NCBI RefSeq assembly: GCF_002968835.1
Contig: NZ_PKQK01000007.1
Span: 124,001 to 188,000, forward strand
Source: Paenibacillus sp. PCH8
GTDB lineage: Bacteria > Bacillota > Bacilli > Paenibacillales > Paenibacillaceae
Direction of reading: 5' to 3'
DNA length: 64,000 bases
Below are positions 17,042-25,128 of the stretch, piece by piece. Below the pieces are notes generated by a model, which saw nothing but the letters and a program-made list of their open reading frames with translations, did no database searches and was not told the origin of the DNA. Position 1 is the stretch's first letter. Every line of letters begins with the position of its first letter. The position numbers and the translations under genes were made by a program.

Positions 17042-17779
17042 ATGTCACATTTTACTACCGAGCAGCTGCAATCTTTACGTTCCCAGCTGATGACCGATAA
17101 GCGCGATATTGAACATAGACTGTCGGAAAACGAGCATTATGGCCTTGGAGACTCCCTGAAATTGCAGACTGGCGAATTATCACCGATTGATAACCACCCT
17201 GGTGACCTTGCCACAGAGGTGTATGAGCGCGAGAAGGATATTGCCCTACTGGAACATGATGAATTCCAACTGGAACGAATCGATTCTGCCCTGCACTCCA
17301 TTGAAGAAGGACATTATGGTACATGTGCGGTCTGCCAGCAAGCTATCCCTTATGAACGCATGCAGGCTGTGCCCTACACCAAATATTGCAAAAAACATCA
17401 ACCGGAAACGGTGGTCTCCGAAAATCGTCCTGTGGAGGAAGAATTCCTCACTCCCGCATTTGGTCGAACGAGTCTGGACGAGCGTGATGACCAAAATGGC
17501 TTCGATGGTGAGGATGCCTGGCAGATCGTGGAGAGCTGGGGCACATCAAACTCACCAGCCATGGCGGAAGGTCGTGATATCGACAGCTATGACGTTATGG
17601 CTATTGAAGCCACAGATGAAGTGGAAGGCTGCGTTGAAGCATACGAAAGCTTTGTGGCAACAGATATCTACGGCCATGACGTTTCCATTGTACGTAATCG
17701 TCAATATCGTCAGTACCTGGAGAACCGTGAAGGTGAAGGTCTTTTAGAACCGGATATGGAGACGGATGACCTGTATTAA
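17042..17779 (+). CDS. yteA: TraR/DksA-type zinc-finger protein, YteA family
   Basis: 245 residues, starting MSHFTTEQLQ after AGGGGAA. An N-terminal helical hairpin (about residues 5-90) is followed by a zinc finger CAVC...YCKKH: Cys95, Cys98, Cys116 and probably His119, so the fourth ligand is His or is displaced relative to a C4 finger. The C-terminal 120 residues are acidic with an ESWGTSNSP segment typical of YteA. DksA-like proteins act in the RNA polymerase secondary channel. B. subtilis has a related gene, ylyA, between ileS and lspA; here the gene is at the same place but on the opposite strand to its neighbours. Confidence 0.82.
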   Translation: MSHFTTEQLQSLRSQLMTDKRDIEHRLSENEHYGLGDSLKLQTGELSPIDNHPGDLATEVYEREKDIALLEHDEFQLERIDSALHSIEEGHYGTCAVCQQAIPYERMQAVPYTKYCKKHQPETVVSENRPVEEEFLTPAFGRTSLDERDDQNGFDGEDAWQIVESWGTSNSPAMAEGRDIDSYDVMAIEATDEVEGCVEAYESFVATDIYGHDVSIVRNRQYRQYLENREGEGLLEPDMETDDLY

Positions 17780-17818
17780 TTATCCTTTGATATCATTCGC
17801 TCCTATTCACTTGATCAC

Positions 17819-18178
17819 TCAGTAGGTATTCATATCAAGCTGACGTTGTACAATGCGCACAATATCAGCAATGTAATCCCCAACAATAGGAAGATTAAGC
17901 GCCCCAAGGACCTGTAACACGTAGATGATCGTTGCTGCGAAAAAGGTAAATCCAATTGCGATCCCGACACCTCGTGCGGCTCCAGACAACAAGTTCAATC
18001 CAATCAGCTTCCAGGGTCTGTTTAGCAATTCCGTGTATTGCGCAATTCGAGAACGCTCCAGTTCATTCGCCAGGCGATTCGTTAAGGTATGTAACTCTTC
18101 GATTTTGTCATGTGAAGTCAGATCATCTGATGTTGATGGTGAAATGGATGCAGCTTGCTTCTCATCATGTTCGCTCAT
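17819..18178 (-). CDS. DUF5665 small membrane protein
   Basis: About 119 residues from Met at 18178 (the ORF is open to 18244, but the upstream part is unlike a protein start). A charged N-terminus and a short helix (ELHTLTNRLANELERSR) precede two adjacent hydrophobic segments, GAARGVGIAIGFTFFAATIIYVL and LPIVGDYIADIV. This arrangement is that of the DUF5665 family of Firmicutes, of unknown function. It is convergent with the plus-strand YteA gene and lies downstream of the ileS terminator. Ribosome site AAAGGA is rather distant. Confidence 0.7.
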   Translation of the reverse strand: MSEHDEKQAASISPSTSDDLTSHDKIEELHTLTNRLANELERSRIAQYTELLNRPWKLIGLNLLSGAARGVGIAIGFTFFAATIIYVLQVLGALNLPIVGDYIADIVRIVQRQLDMNTY

Positions 18179-18242
18179 GTTTCGCTCAGTTCCTTTGATC
18201 AATATAGATTGACTGTACAATAGAATCATTGCCTTTTTGCCC

Positions 18243-18296
18243 AAAAACCAAACGAGCCCAGATTCAGGGAAAATGTCCCTGTCTCTGCGGCTCGTT
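18243..18296 (-). terminator. Terminator of ileS
   Basis: Minus strand AACGAGCC pairs with GGCTCGTT, with an inner CAGGG/CCCTG stem, followed by TGGTTTTT, about 45 bases beyond the ileS stop. Confidence 0.8.
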
Positions 18297-18341
18297 AGTT
18301 TATATCTATATTCTGTCCTTGTTGATGTTATATACTCTTAA

Positions 18342-21300
18342 TTACGCTTCGATGTAAATACCGATCGATTTGCCACCGGCTTCTATACGTTCCATGGACT
18401 CATTCGAGCCAAATGTAACTTCGGTTACCAGTACATTCTCACGCAACACATCATCGAACGCCTGAATAGCTTCCTGAAGGGATGCATCCACATCCAGCGT
18501 CAACCGCACTCTTTTCTCAATTGGCAGGTCCAGTCGTTTGCGGGTATCTTGCACGGCACGAACCACTTCACGAACCCAACCTTCTTGTTCCAAGGCTGTC
18601 GTGATTTCAGTATTGAGAGCAACCGTCAGACCGTAACCAGATGCCGAGGCAAAGCCTGATTTGGCCTGTTTATCGACCAACAATTCTTCGCTCGTCACTT
18701 GCAGCTCTTCGCCTTCCGGAGTAACGATGTTCAGCACACCTTCCGAAACCACTTTACGTGTCTCATCCGCGGACATTCCCTTGAAGAAGTTTTGCAGGAA
18801 ACCTACGTTTTTGCCGTATTTTTTACCGGCGACCTTCAGGTTCAGCTTCAATGTAAAGTCAACGAATTCCGCATCATTATGCTCGGTACGAATTCCTTTC
18901 ACGTTGATCTCTTCCTTGATGATCTCTTCATAACTTGCCAGATCAAAGCCCTGATCCAGGGAAACGATCAATTCGGACAGTGGCTGACGCGTCTTGATGC
19001 CAGTTTCGTTACGTACGTTACGGGCAAGTTCAACCACGCGGCGAGCTGTCTCCATATCCTGTTCCAATTCCACATCAATTAACGCTTCATTAGATACCGG
19101 ATAGTCTTCCATGTGAACACTCTCACCTGTTGCAAGGTTCAAATAGATGTCTTCTGCAAGCATAGGTGTGAACGGAGCAACCAGTTTGGCAGTCGTCACC
19201 AGCACCTCGGTAAGTGTACGGTAAGCGTCCAGTTTGTCTTCTGTCAGTCCGCTGCCCCAGAACCGGTCACGGGAGCGACGGATATACCAGTTACTCAGCT
19301 CATCAACGAAAGCTTCAATCGCTCTGGATGAATTCAAGTAGTCGTTAACCAACAGCGCTTTTTCTACAACCAGAATCAGACTGTTCAGTCTCGACAGAAT
19401 CCAGCGATCCAGCTTGTGTGCCGACAATTGGAACGGATGCTCCTGTGGATCAAATCCGTCAATGGTAGCGTACAGTGTCAGGAATGCATGGGTGTTAACC
19501 AGCGTATCCACCATTTTGGATTTTGCTTCGCCTACGATGCCTTTGGAGAAACGTTTGCTGTTCCATGGTGCACTGTCAGACAGCAAAGCCCAGCGGAATG
19601 CATCTGTACCGTATTCTTCAATCACTTCCCAAGGATCAACAACGTTGCCTTTGGATTTGGACATTTTATGTCCGTTCTCATCGAGAACGTGTCCTGTAGC
19701 CATAACCGCTTTGTAAGGCGCTTTGCCTGTCAAAAGGGTAGAGACAGCCAGCAAGCTGTAGAACCAGCCACGTGTCTGGTCAATCCCCTCACAGATCATA
19801 TCTGCAGGATACTGCTGTTCAAATACTTCTTTATTTTCAAATGGATAGTGCTGCTGGGCAAACGGCATCGAGCCGCTGTCGAACCAGACATCGATCACTT
19901 CCGGTGTACGTTTCATTTCATACTTGCCACAAGAGCTCATGACTTTGACATCATCTACATAAGGTTTATGCAATTCCAGATTCTCAGGCACATCTCCTAC
20001 CGCACGAGCACGCAATTCAGCAATGCTGTGTGGAGCAAATTGTTCGCCAGTCTCCTCGCACATCCAGATATTCAGCGGGGTACCCCAGTAACGGTCACGA
20101 CTGATATTCCAATCCACCAGATCTTCAAGGAATTTACCAAAGCGGCCTTCACGAACATGACCAGGGTACCAATCCACTTCACTGTTATTCGCAATCAGCT
20201 GATCCTTGATGGCCGTGGTTTGGATAAACCAACTGTCCATTGCATAGTACAGAAGTGGCGTGTCACAACGCCAGCAGAATGGATAGCTGTGCTCGTATTT
20301 CTCTTTGCTGAACAGACGTCCTTTCTCGGACAGATATCTCACGATATCAATATCACAATCCTTCACGAAACGTCCGGCAAAATCAGTAACCTCAGCAACA
20401 AATTTACCTTCCAGGTCTACCATGTTTACAAAGCTGATACCATTCTCACGGCATACACGATAGTCATCTTCACCATGGGCAGGTGCCATGTGTACGATAC
20501 CCGTACCACTCGCATCCGTTACAAAACCTGCGCCCAGGATAATATTTGCTTTTTCGGCCTGGATGTAGTTAAACGGAGGATCATACGTTTTGCCAACCAG
20601 GTCAGCACCTTTCAATGCGCCAATGATTTCGTACTCACCCTTGGCATCTTTCATGACTTTCTCAACCAGATTGGTTGCCATGATGTACACTTCATTATCT
20701 TGGCGAACACGAGAGTAGTCCATATTCGGATTCACCGCAAGTGCCACGTGTGAAGGCAACGTCCAAGGAGTCGTCGTCCAGGCAAGCACGAATTCTCCGC
20801 TGTCATTCAGCTTGAATTTCGCGGTAGCGCTCAGATCTTTGACGTCCTTATAGCCTTGTGCAACTTCATGGGAACTCAGTGTAGTCTGACAAGATGGACA
20901 ATACGGGCTTACGCGGTGACCACGATACAGCAACCCCTTCTCGTGAATCGTCGCCAAGATATTCCATACACTCTCGATGTAGTTGTTATCCAATGTGATG
21001 TATGGGTTATCCATATCTGTCCAGTATCCAATGCCTTCAGTCAGATCGCGCCATTGTTGTTCGTACTCGAATACGCTCGCTTTACATTCGTTAATGAATT
21101 TCTCCACGCCGTAATCTTCGATTTCCCACTTGTGGGAGATGCCCAGCTTCTTCTGTACACCTAGCTCTACAGGCAGACCATGTGTATCCCAGCCCGCTTT
21201 ACGAACGACACGGTAACCCTTCATCGTGTTATAACGTCCAATGAAGTCCTTGATTACCCGTCCTAGCACGTGACCGATATGCGGTTTGCCGTTAGCCGTA

Positions 21301-21440
21301 GGCGGCCCTTCATAGAATACAAAGTTCGGCTTGCCCTCACGGTTTTCGATGGATCTTTTGAACGTATTCTCCGTTTTCCATTTATCTAATACGCGTAATT
21401 CCCTGGCACGTGCTTTCTCTTTGACGTCAACTCGTTGCAT
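18342..21440 (-). CDS. ileS: Isoleucyl-tRNA synthetase, type 2 (IleS2-like)
   Basis: Charges tRNA-Ile with isoleucine. The 1032-residue protein begins MQRVDVKEKARARE with GGAAAGGAAG upstream; the reading frame is open further up but enters the leader. HIGH is at residues 54-57 (GKPHIGHVLGR), the CP1 editing domain follows, and KMSKS is in GHKMSKSKGNVVDP near residue 600. The length and the lack of a Cys-rich C-terminal zinc finger (it ends ESMERIEAGGKSIGIYIEA) indicate type 2 rather than the ~920-residue type 1 of B. subtilis. Type 2 enzymes are often intrinsically insensitive to mupirocin (family knowledge). Controlled by a T-box. Confidence 0.92.
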   Translation of the reverse strand: MQRVDVKEKARARELRVLDKWKTENTFKRSIENREGKPNFVFYEGPPTANGKPHIGHVLGRVIKDFIGRYNTMKGYRVVRKAGWDTHGLPVELGVQKKLGISHKWEIEDYGVEKFINECKASVFEYEQQWRDLTEGIGYWTDMDNPYITLDNNYIESVWNILATIHEKGLLYRGHRVSPYCPSCQTTLSSHEVAQGYKDVKDLSATAKFKLNDSGEFVLAWTTTPWTLPSHVALAVNPNMDYSRVRQDNEVYIMATNLVEKVMKDAKGEYEIIGALKGADLVGKTYDPPFNYIQAEKANIILGAGFVTDASGTGIVHMAPAHGEDDYRVCRENGISFVNMVDLEGKFVAEVTDFAGRFVKDCDIDIVRYLSEKGRLFSKEKYEHSYPFCWRCDTPLLYYAMDSWFIQTTAIKDQLIANNSEVDWYPGHVREGRFGKFLEDLVDWNISRDRYWGTPLNIWMCEETGEQFAPHSIAELRARAVGDVPENLELHKPYVDDVKVMSSCGKYEMKRTPEVIDVWFDSGSMPFAQQHYPFENKEVFEQQYPADMICEGIDQTRGWFYSLLAVSTLLTGKAPYKAVMATGHVLDENGHKMSKSKGNVVDPWEVIEEYGTDAFRWALLSDSAPWNSKRFSKGIVGEAKSKMVDTLVNTHAFLTLYATIDGFDPQEHPFQLSAHKLDRWILSRLNSLILVVEKALLVNDYLNSSRAIEAFVDELSNWYIRRSRDRFWGSGLTEDKLDAYRTLTEVLVTTAKLVAPFTPMLAEDIYLNLATGESVHMEDYPVSNEALIDVELEQDMETARRVVELARNVRNETGIKTRQPLSELIVSLDQGFDLASYEEIIKEEINVKGIRTEHNDAEFVDFTLKLNLKVAGKKYGKNVGFLQNFFKGMSADETRKVVSEGVLNIVTPEGEELQVTSEELLVDKQAKSGFASASGYGLTVALNTEITTALEQEGWVREVVRAVQDTRKRLDLPIEKRVRLTLDVDASLQEAIQAFDDVLRENVLVTEVTFGSNESMERIEAGGKSIGIYIEA

Positions 21441-21473
21441 GCTGATCAACTTCCTTTCCGTTTGTGTTAAGTT

Positions 21474-21530
21474 GTGGACCGTCCACAAAAAGCGTTTCAA
21501 TCCCCCTAAATCCCCCTTGCCAAGGGGGAC
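21474..21530 (-). other. Two stem-loops in the ileS leader next to the start
   Basis: GTGGACCGTCCAC (21474-21486) is a perfect 6-bp inverted repeat, and CCCCCTTG paired with CAAGGGGG at 21510-21530 forms a second hairpin beside another CCCCCTAAA run. Both lie within the transcribed leader between the T-box terminator and the ileS ribosome site. Confidence 0.5.
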
Positions 21531-21550
21531 CCCATAGGCGCTCCGCCCTC

Positions 21551-21767
21551 TGGACACCCGGGAAGGGTTGTCGTTGGTGGATCAGTGGCGCTTATGGGCG
21601 AGGGTTTTATGTGCGTAGTGGTGGCCATTCTGCGGCTGTTCCCTGCGCGAACGCCGCCTGGCCTTTACTGCGAGGCCGGTATTGCCGGGCGCTTTGCTTC
21701 CCCGGCGAGTGGGCTCTCTCCTTGAGGTCCCTTCGGGCCTCATGGGCGTTCGCCTTTTTTTGGACAC
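21551..21767. repeat. GC-rich block bounded by 7-bp direct repeats inside the ileS leader
   Basis: The block between TGGACAC at 21551-21557 and TGGACAC at 21761-21767 is visibly richer in G and C than anything around it and contains several inverted repeats (for example AGGTCCC/GGGCCT near 21725). Long ORFs run through it in both directions but lack ribosome sites and family features. It is an unusual insertion between a T-box and its gene; it may be a dispersed repeat with a target duplication. The 695 bases from 21441 to 22135 hold no gene, only this block, the hairpins, the T-box and a promoter. Confidence 0.5.
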
Positions 21768-22088
21768 AAAAAAACCTCGTCCCTGGAAAGGGACGAGGTT
21801 GTGCTCGCGTTACCACCCTAATTCTGTTCATCACAAACCACATCCAGGCGAGCCTGAGTATGCTCTTTCATCAACAGCGCTTATGCCCCGCTACACTACT
21901 GCAGGGTGCCGTTATAACGTACGGCTTACGGTTCGGCTTACACACGGCAATCAATTTCACCGCTTCAGCGTTACTTCTCCGGGGAGATATTCGGCTATAA
22001 CTCATCCATTGGTTTGCACCAACCACCAACTCTCTGAGGGATGAGATCATAACGTACTGAACCCGTCATGGAATCACTATTCATTATG
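21768..22088 (-). promoter_or_regulatory. T-box leader of ileS
   Basis: The minus strand carries the T-box core AGGGTGGTAACGCGAGC (21803-21819), followed by a strong terminator, AACCTCGTCCCT/AGGGACGAGGTT (21773-21800) and a T-run. In the Stem I region the sequence GAATATCTCC offers AUC, an isoleucine codon, as specifier (21986-21988). Uncharged tRNA-Ile would pair with the specifier and the T-box bulge and prevent termination. The extent toward the 5' end is taken from the promoter position. Confidence 0.93.
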
Positions 22089-22094
22089 AATATA

Positions 22095-22123
22095 GTTATA
22101 GCCTCTTTGCAGGCAAAAGTCAA
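22095..22123 (-). promoter_or_regulatory. Sigma-A promoter of the T-box-ileS transcript
   Basis: Minus strand TTGACT, 17-base spacer, TATAAC, immediately after the divIVA stop. Confidence 0.75.
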
Positions 22124-22135
22124 CCGGGCAGCAGA

Positions 22136-22645
22136 CTAATAAATCTCTTTCATCTCCCGCTCACGATCACGAACTTCCTGCTCCCGGCTCTCCAGCACTT
22201 CCCAACCATCCTGGGTCAACAGTTCAAGCTGTGCTTCAACAAGCGTGCGGAAACGGGCACGATAAATCGATGCCTGCTTTTTCAGTTCTTCCACTTCCAT
22301 AGCAATCTTACGCGATTTCCCCAACGATTCGTTGATGATTCGGTCCGCATTTTTCTCTGCTTCCTTCACGATCAACTGAGCTTCTTTCTTCGCATTACTC
22401 TTCACATCATCAGCAGCTTCCTGCGCAATGATGATCGTTTTGCTTAGCGTCTCTTCAATCGTTGCAAAATGATCAAGCTTTTCCTGAACGGACAGCAACT
22501 GATTGCTCAGCTCTTTGTTCTCGCGAATGACGCCTTCGTAATCTTTGATGACTTGGTCCAGGAATTCGTTGACTTCATCCTCGTCATACCCGCGCAAACG
22601 TCGGGAAAATTCCTTGTTGTGTATGTCCAGCGGCGTTAATGGCAT
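22136..22645 (-). CDS. divIVA: Cell division initiation / polar scaffold protein DivIVA
   Basis: Membrane-curvature-sensing coiled-coil protein that localises to septa and poles, positions the Min system and anchors chromosomes during sporulation. 169 residues from the ATG at 22645 (AGGAGGTGGACAGC upstream), beginning MPLTPLDIHNKEFSRRLRGYDEDEVNEFLD, the diagnostic N-terminal lipid-binding domain with the Phe and Arg tip residues. The rest (residues 30-165) is coiled coil. It ends the ylm gene group as in B. subtilis, with 242 bases separating it from ylmH, so it may have its own promoter. Confidence 0.95.
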   Translation of the reverse strand: MPLTPLDIHNKEFSRRLRGYDEDEVNEFLDQVIKDYEGVIRENKELSNQLLSVQEKLDHFATIEETLSKTIIIAQEAADDVKSNAKKEAQLIVKEAEKNADRIINESLGKSRKIAMEVEELKKQASIYRARFRTLVEAQLELLTQDGWEVLESREQEVRDREREMKEIY

Positions 22646-22887
22646 GCTGTCCACCTCCTGTAAAAGTTCCTTCCCGTTCAGAGAAGGTTTGCAGCATATG
22701 GGTTCCACCCAAAAGGCCGTACGTTTGATGCCCAACACTGGCAACTTATACGGAATGCAGGATCAGAATCGCATCCTTTAGACGTTCATTTTAGAACTTT
22801 AACTTTAATGTATATCGGAAACACCGCGTATTTTCTACACCTTTACGTAAATATTTCGACAGAAAAGCCAATTTTCCTGCAACAGAG

Positions 22888-23670
22888 TTAAGCAAATTTG
22901 CCGATTTTCACTCGGCAGCGCCCTTTTTTTGTCATTCCATCCTGTTCGATGATCTTGAATCGACCCAGTCCCTGAATGGATACGACATCCCCCGCTTTTA
23001 ATGACTTCGATGGATCTTCCTCAACCTTCCAGTTCACACGACACCGTCCGGCTTTGATTGGCACAAGCACTTTGCTTCGACTCAGCCGGTGCACATCTGC
23101 ACAGATGCTATCCAAACGAAGAGAAGCAACTGTAATATCCATTGTCTCCAGTTTGTTCTCTGACCACTTCATCTGATCCAATGAAAGCAACTCTGTAAAT
23201 ACATGTAACCGATGTACCTGATTCAGTTGAAGCGATAAAAAAGCGCCGGTTTCAGCCGCCACCACTGTATGGCAACCGTCCTCCAGCACTTGGATATCCC
23301 CGATCTTTCCCCGTTTCATCCCCAGTCCGAGCAGAGAACCCATATAGTCCCCATGCTCCAGTTCCGAGATTTTCTGATCGTCAGACGTGATACTCAGCAC
23401 CTGCATACCCATATCCTCATCATCCAGATACCGATAATCCGGCGCAACCAGTGCACGCTTCCGCTCAGCAGCTTCGTAACCGCCATCCAGACGAATCTGA
23501 ACGTCGTCGCGACGATTCGCAAGGGTTTGCAAAATAAAAACCTGTCTTGGGTCAAGAAAGTCAGTTAGCTTCACGTCGTGAAACTGACCTGCGCGCTCAA
23601 CCCAATCCGAAGCCTTATCTACGAAATCCCGCTCATCGTGACTAAAATGTTCGTAAATTTCACCGCTCAT
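22888..23670 (-). CDS. ylmH: YlmH, S4-domain RNA-binding protein
   Basis: 260 residues. The N-terminal two thirds is the YlmH-specific region (HDVKLTDFLDPRQVFILQTLANRRDDVQI); the C-terminal ~70 residues form an S4 domain (RLDSICADVHRLSRSKVLVPIKAGRCRVNW). The family binds the ribosome and has been linked to rescue of stalled large subunits in B. subtilis; cell-division defects were also reported for homologues. In the sepF-ylmG-ylmH-divIVA order. No anomaly. Confidence 0.9.
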   Translation of the reverse strand: MSGEIYEHFSHDERDFVDKASDWVERAGQFHDVKLTDFLDPRQVFILQTLANRRDDVQIRLDGGYEAAERKRALVAPDYRYLDDEDMGMQVLSITSDDQKISELEHGDYMGSLLGLGMKRGKIGDIQVLEDGCHTVVAAETGAFLSLQLNQVHRLHVFTELLSLDQMKWSENKLETMDITVASLRLDSICADVHRLSRSKVLVPIKAGRCRVNWKVEEDPSKSLKAGDVVSIQGLGRFKIIEQDGMTKKGRCRVKIGKFA

Positions 23671-23688
23671 CTATGTCACCCTACCCTG

Positions 23689-23955
23689 TTATGCAAAATA
23701 CTGAAGTATAGAGATCAACCCGTTAAGCGCGAGTTGCAGAACAATCAACGCCACGATCGGGGAAATATCCAGTACACCGAACAAAGGCGGAATAAATTTA
23801 CGGAAAGGTCTTAGATAGGGTTCCACTAATTTGCCTAACCATTCACCGATGAAGCTTTCCCGTGCGTTGGGAAGCCATGACATCAATATGTAGACAATGA
23901 CCATGTAAAAGTAAATCTGATATGCAAAACCCAAAATATTAGCTATCAACTCCAA
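23689..23955 (-). CDS. ylmG: YggT/YlmG-family membrane protein
   Basis: 88 residues with two hydrophobic segments (about residues 5-28 and 58-85) and a conserved loop with EPYLRPFRKFIPP, typical of the YggT family. Function not established; the conserved position after sepF suggests a role in envelope or division site organisation. GAGG precedes the ATG, seven bases after the sepF stop. Confidence 0.9.
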   Translation of the reverse strand: MELIANILGFAYQIYFYMVIVYILMSWLPNARESFIGEWLGKLVEPYLRPFRKFIPPLFGVLDISPIVALIVLQLALNGLISILQYFA

Positions 23956-23962
23956 AAGTGGC

Positions 23963-24430
23963 TCACCTCATTCTGTTATAATCTTGCTCGCTGTCAGCCA
24001 GTATTTCCGTAATAGACCCCTGAATTTCAACCGTATCTGGCGTACAGAGAAAAATGTTTCCGCCAATTTTGGAAATACCGCCACCCAATGCATACACCGT
24101 GCCACTCAAGAAATCGATAACGCGCAGCGCCTGATCCTGACGTATTCGTTGCAAGTTCACGACAACGGTACGATGCGAACGCAGATGGTCGGCAATCTCC
24201 TGAGCCTCGTCATAAGAACGCGGTTCATACAGGACAACTTTAACATTTTTCTGGGAATGAATGCTCACCACATTATTACCCCTTTGATTTCTACGTTTAT
24301 CGAGACTGGAGGTTTCATTTTCTTGTTGTTCAGACTCATTATCCTCTTGCGCAGCCAACCGTTCACGTTCCACAATCTCTTCCTCTTCCTGAAGTCCGAG
24401 GAAATTCATAAATTTATTCATTACGCCCAT
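23963..24430 (-). CDS. sepF: Cell division protein SepF
   Basis: FtsZ-binding membrane anchor for the Z-ring. 155 residues: N-terminal amphipathic membrane-targeting helix (MGVMNKFMNFLGLQ), an acidic linker (about 15-55), and the SepF core (about 60-145) with KVVLYEPRSYDEAQEIADHL and GGGISKIGGNIFLCTP. I keep the ATG at 24430 with GGAGG seven bases away; it overlaps the ylmE stop by ten bases. The second Met (24421) overlaps as TAATG but is too far from the ribosome site. Confidence 0.93.
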   Translation of the reverse strand: MGVMNKFMNFLGLQEEEEIVERERLAAQEDNESEQQENETSSLDKRRNQRGNNVVSIHSQKNVKVVLYEPRSYDEAQEIADHLRSHRTVVVNLQRIRQDQALRVIDFLSGTVYALGGGISKIGGNIFLCTPDTVEIQGSITEILADSEQDYNRMR

Positions 24431-25122
24431 CGTGAACCCTCCTCTTTTCCTACAAGAATCGATCCTAGCCGTACCCAGGTTGCCCCTTCTTCAATGGCCA
24501 CTTCAAAATCATTGGACATCCCCATCGACAACTCGGTCAATGGTTCTGCTGTTAGAGCTTGTCCATTCAATTGATCTCTTAACTCACGCAAACCTCGAAA
24601 CACGGGACGCGTTAGCTCCGGATTTTCCTCATGAGGTGCCATAGTCATCAGGCCGACGACCTTGAGGTTGGTGAACGAACGGATATCACGTAAAAATGAA
24701 CTTGCTTGTTCAGGCTGTAAGCCATACTTGCTCTCTTCACCCGAAATATTCACCTGCAAAAACGTTTCCACTTGTATGCCAAGCGAAGCCGCCTTCTTAT
24801 CCAGCTCCTTGGCTAAGGACAAACGATCCAGTGAGTGTATGTAACGAAACTTGCCGATGACGTCTTTCACCTTATTCGTCTGCAAATGACCGATAAAATG
24901 CCAGGTACCTTGCTGACCAAAAGCTTCCCATTTGGCCTGTGCATCCTGCCATCGGTTTTCTCCAATATGCTCAAGACCATGATCCAGAACAGCTCCCGTT
25001 GTCTCCAGCGAGACATATTTCGTGACCGCAATCACATTCACATCATCACGATGACGGTTACTGCGCTGACATGCATCCTCGATCTTCTGATTTACCTGTT
25101 GTATACGCGCCTCCAATGACAC
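24421..25122 (-). CDS. ylmE: YggS-family PLP homeostasis protein
   Basis: Non-catalytic PLP-binding TIM barrel (PLPHP family) that buffers PLP and amino-acid metabolism. 233 residues with the PLP lysine Lys35 in VIAVTKYVS, HIGENRWQDA, WHFIGHLQTNKVK and GMSNDFEVAIEEGATWVRLGS near the C-terminus. Separated from pgeF by six bases and coupled to sepF by overlap. Confidence 0.93.
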   Translation of the reverse strand: MSLEARIQQVNQKIEDACQRSNRHRDDVNVIAVTKYVSLETTGAVLDHGLEHIGENRWQDAQAKWEAFGQQGTWHFIGHLQTNKVKDVIGKFRYIHSLDRLSLAKELDKKAASLGIQVETFLQVNISGEESKYGLQPEQASSFLRDIRSFTNLKVVGLMTMAPHEENPELTRPVFRGLRELRDQLNGQALTAEPLTELSMGMSNDFEVAIEEGATWVRLGSILVGKEEGSRWA

Positions 25123-25128
25123 AGAGGG

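Noticed and set aside
17187..17747. 186-codon plus-strand ORF inside the YteA-family gene
   Set aside because: Same strand, shifted frame, fully inside the real gene.
19416..20753. 445-codon plus-strand ORF
   Set aside because: It lies entirely antisense to ileS, has no ribosome site, and its product is Cys/His/Phe-rich as expected of a complementary-strand shadow.
21607..21843. Minus-strand ORF of 78 codons over the T-box terminator
   Set aside because: It contains the T-box and terminator; no ribosome site and basic low-complexity product.
21464..22000. 178-codon plus-strand ORF across the ileS leader
   Set aside because: It runs antisense through the T-box and the GC-rich block; composition explains the open frame and no family feature is visible.
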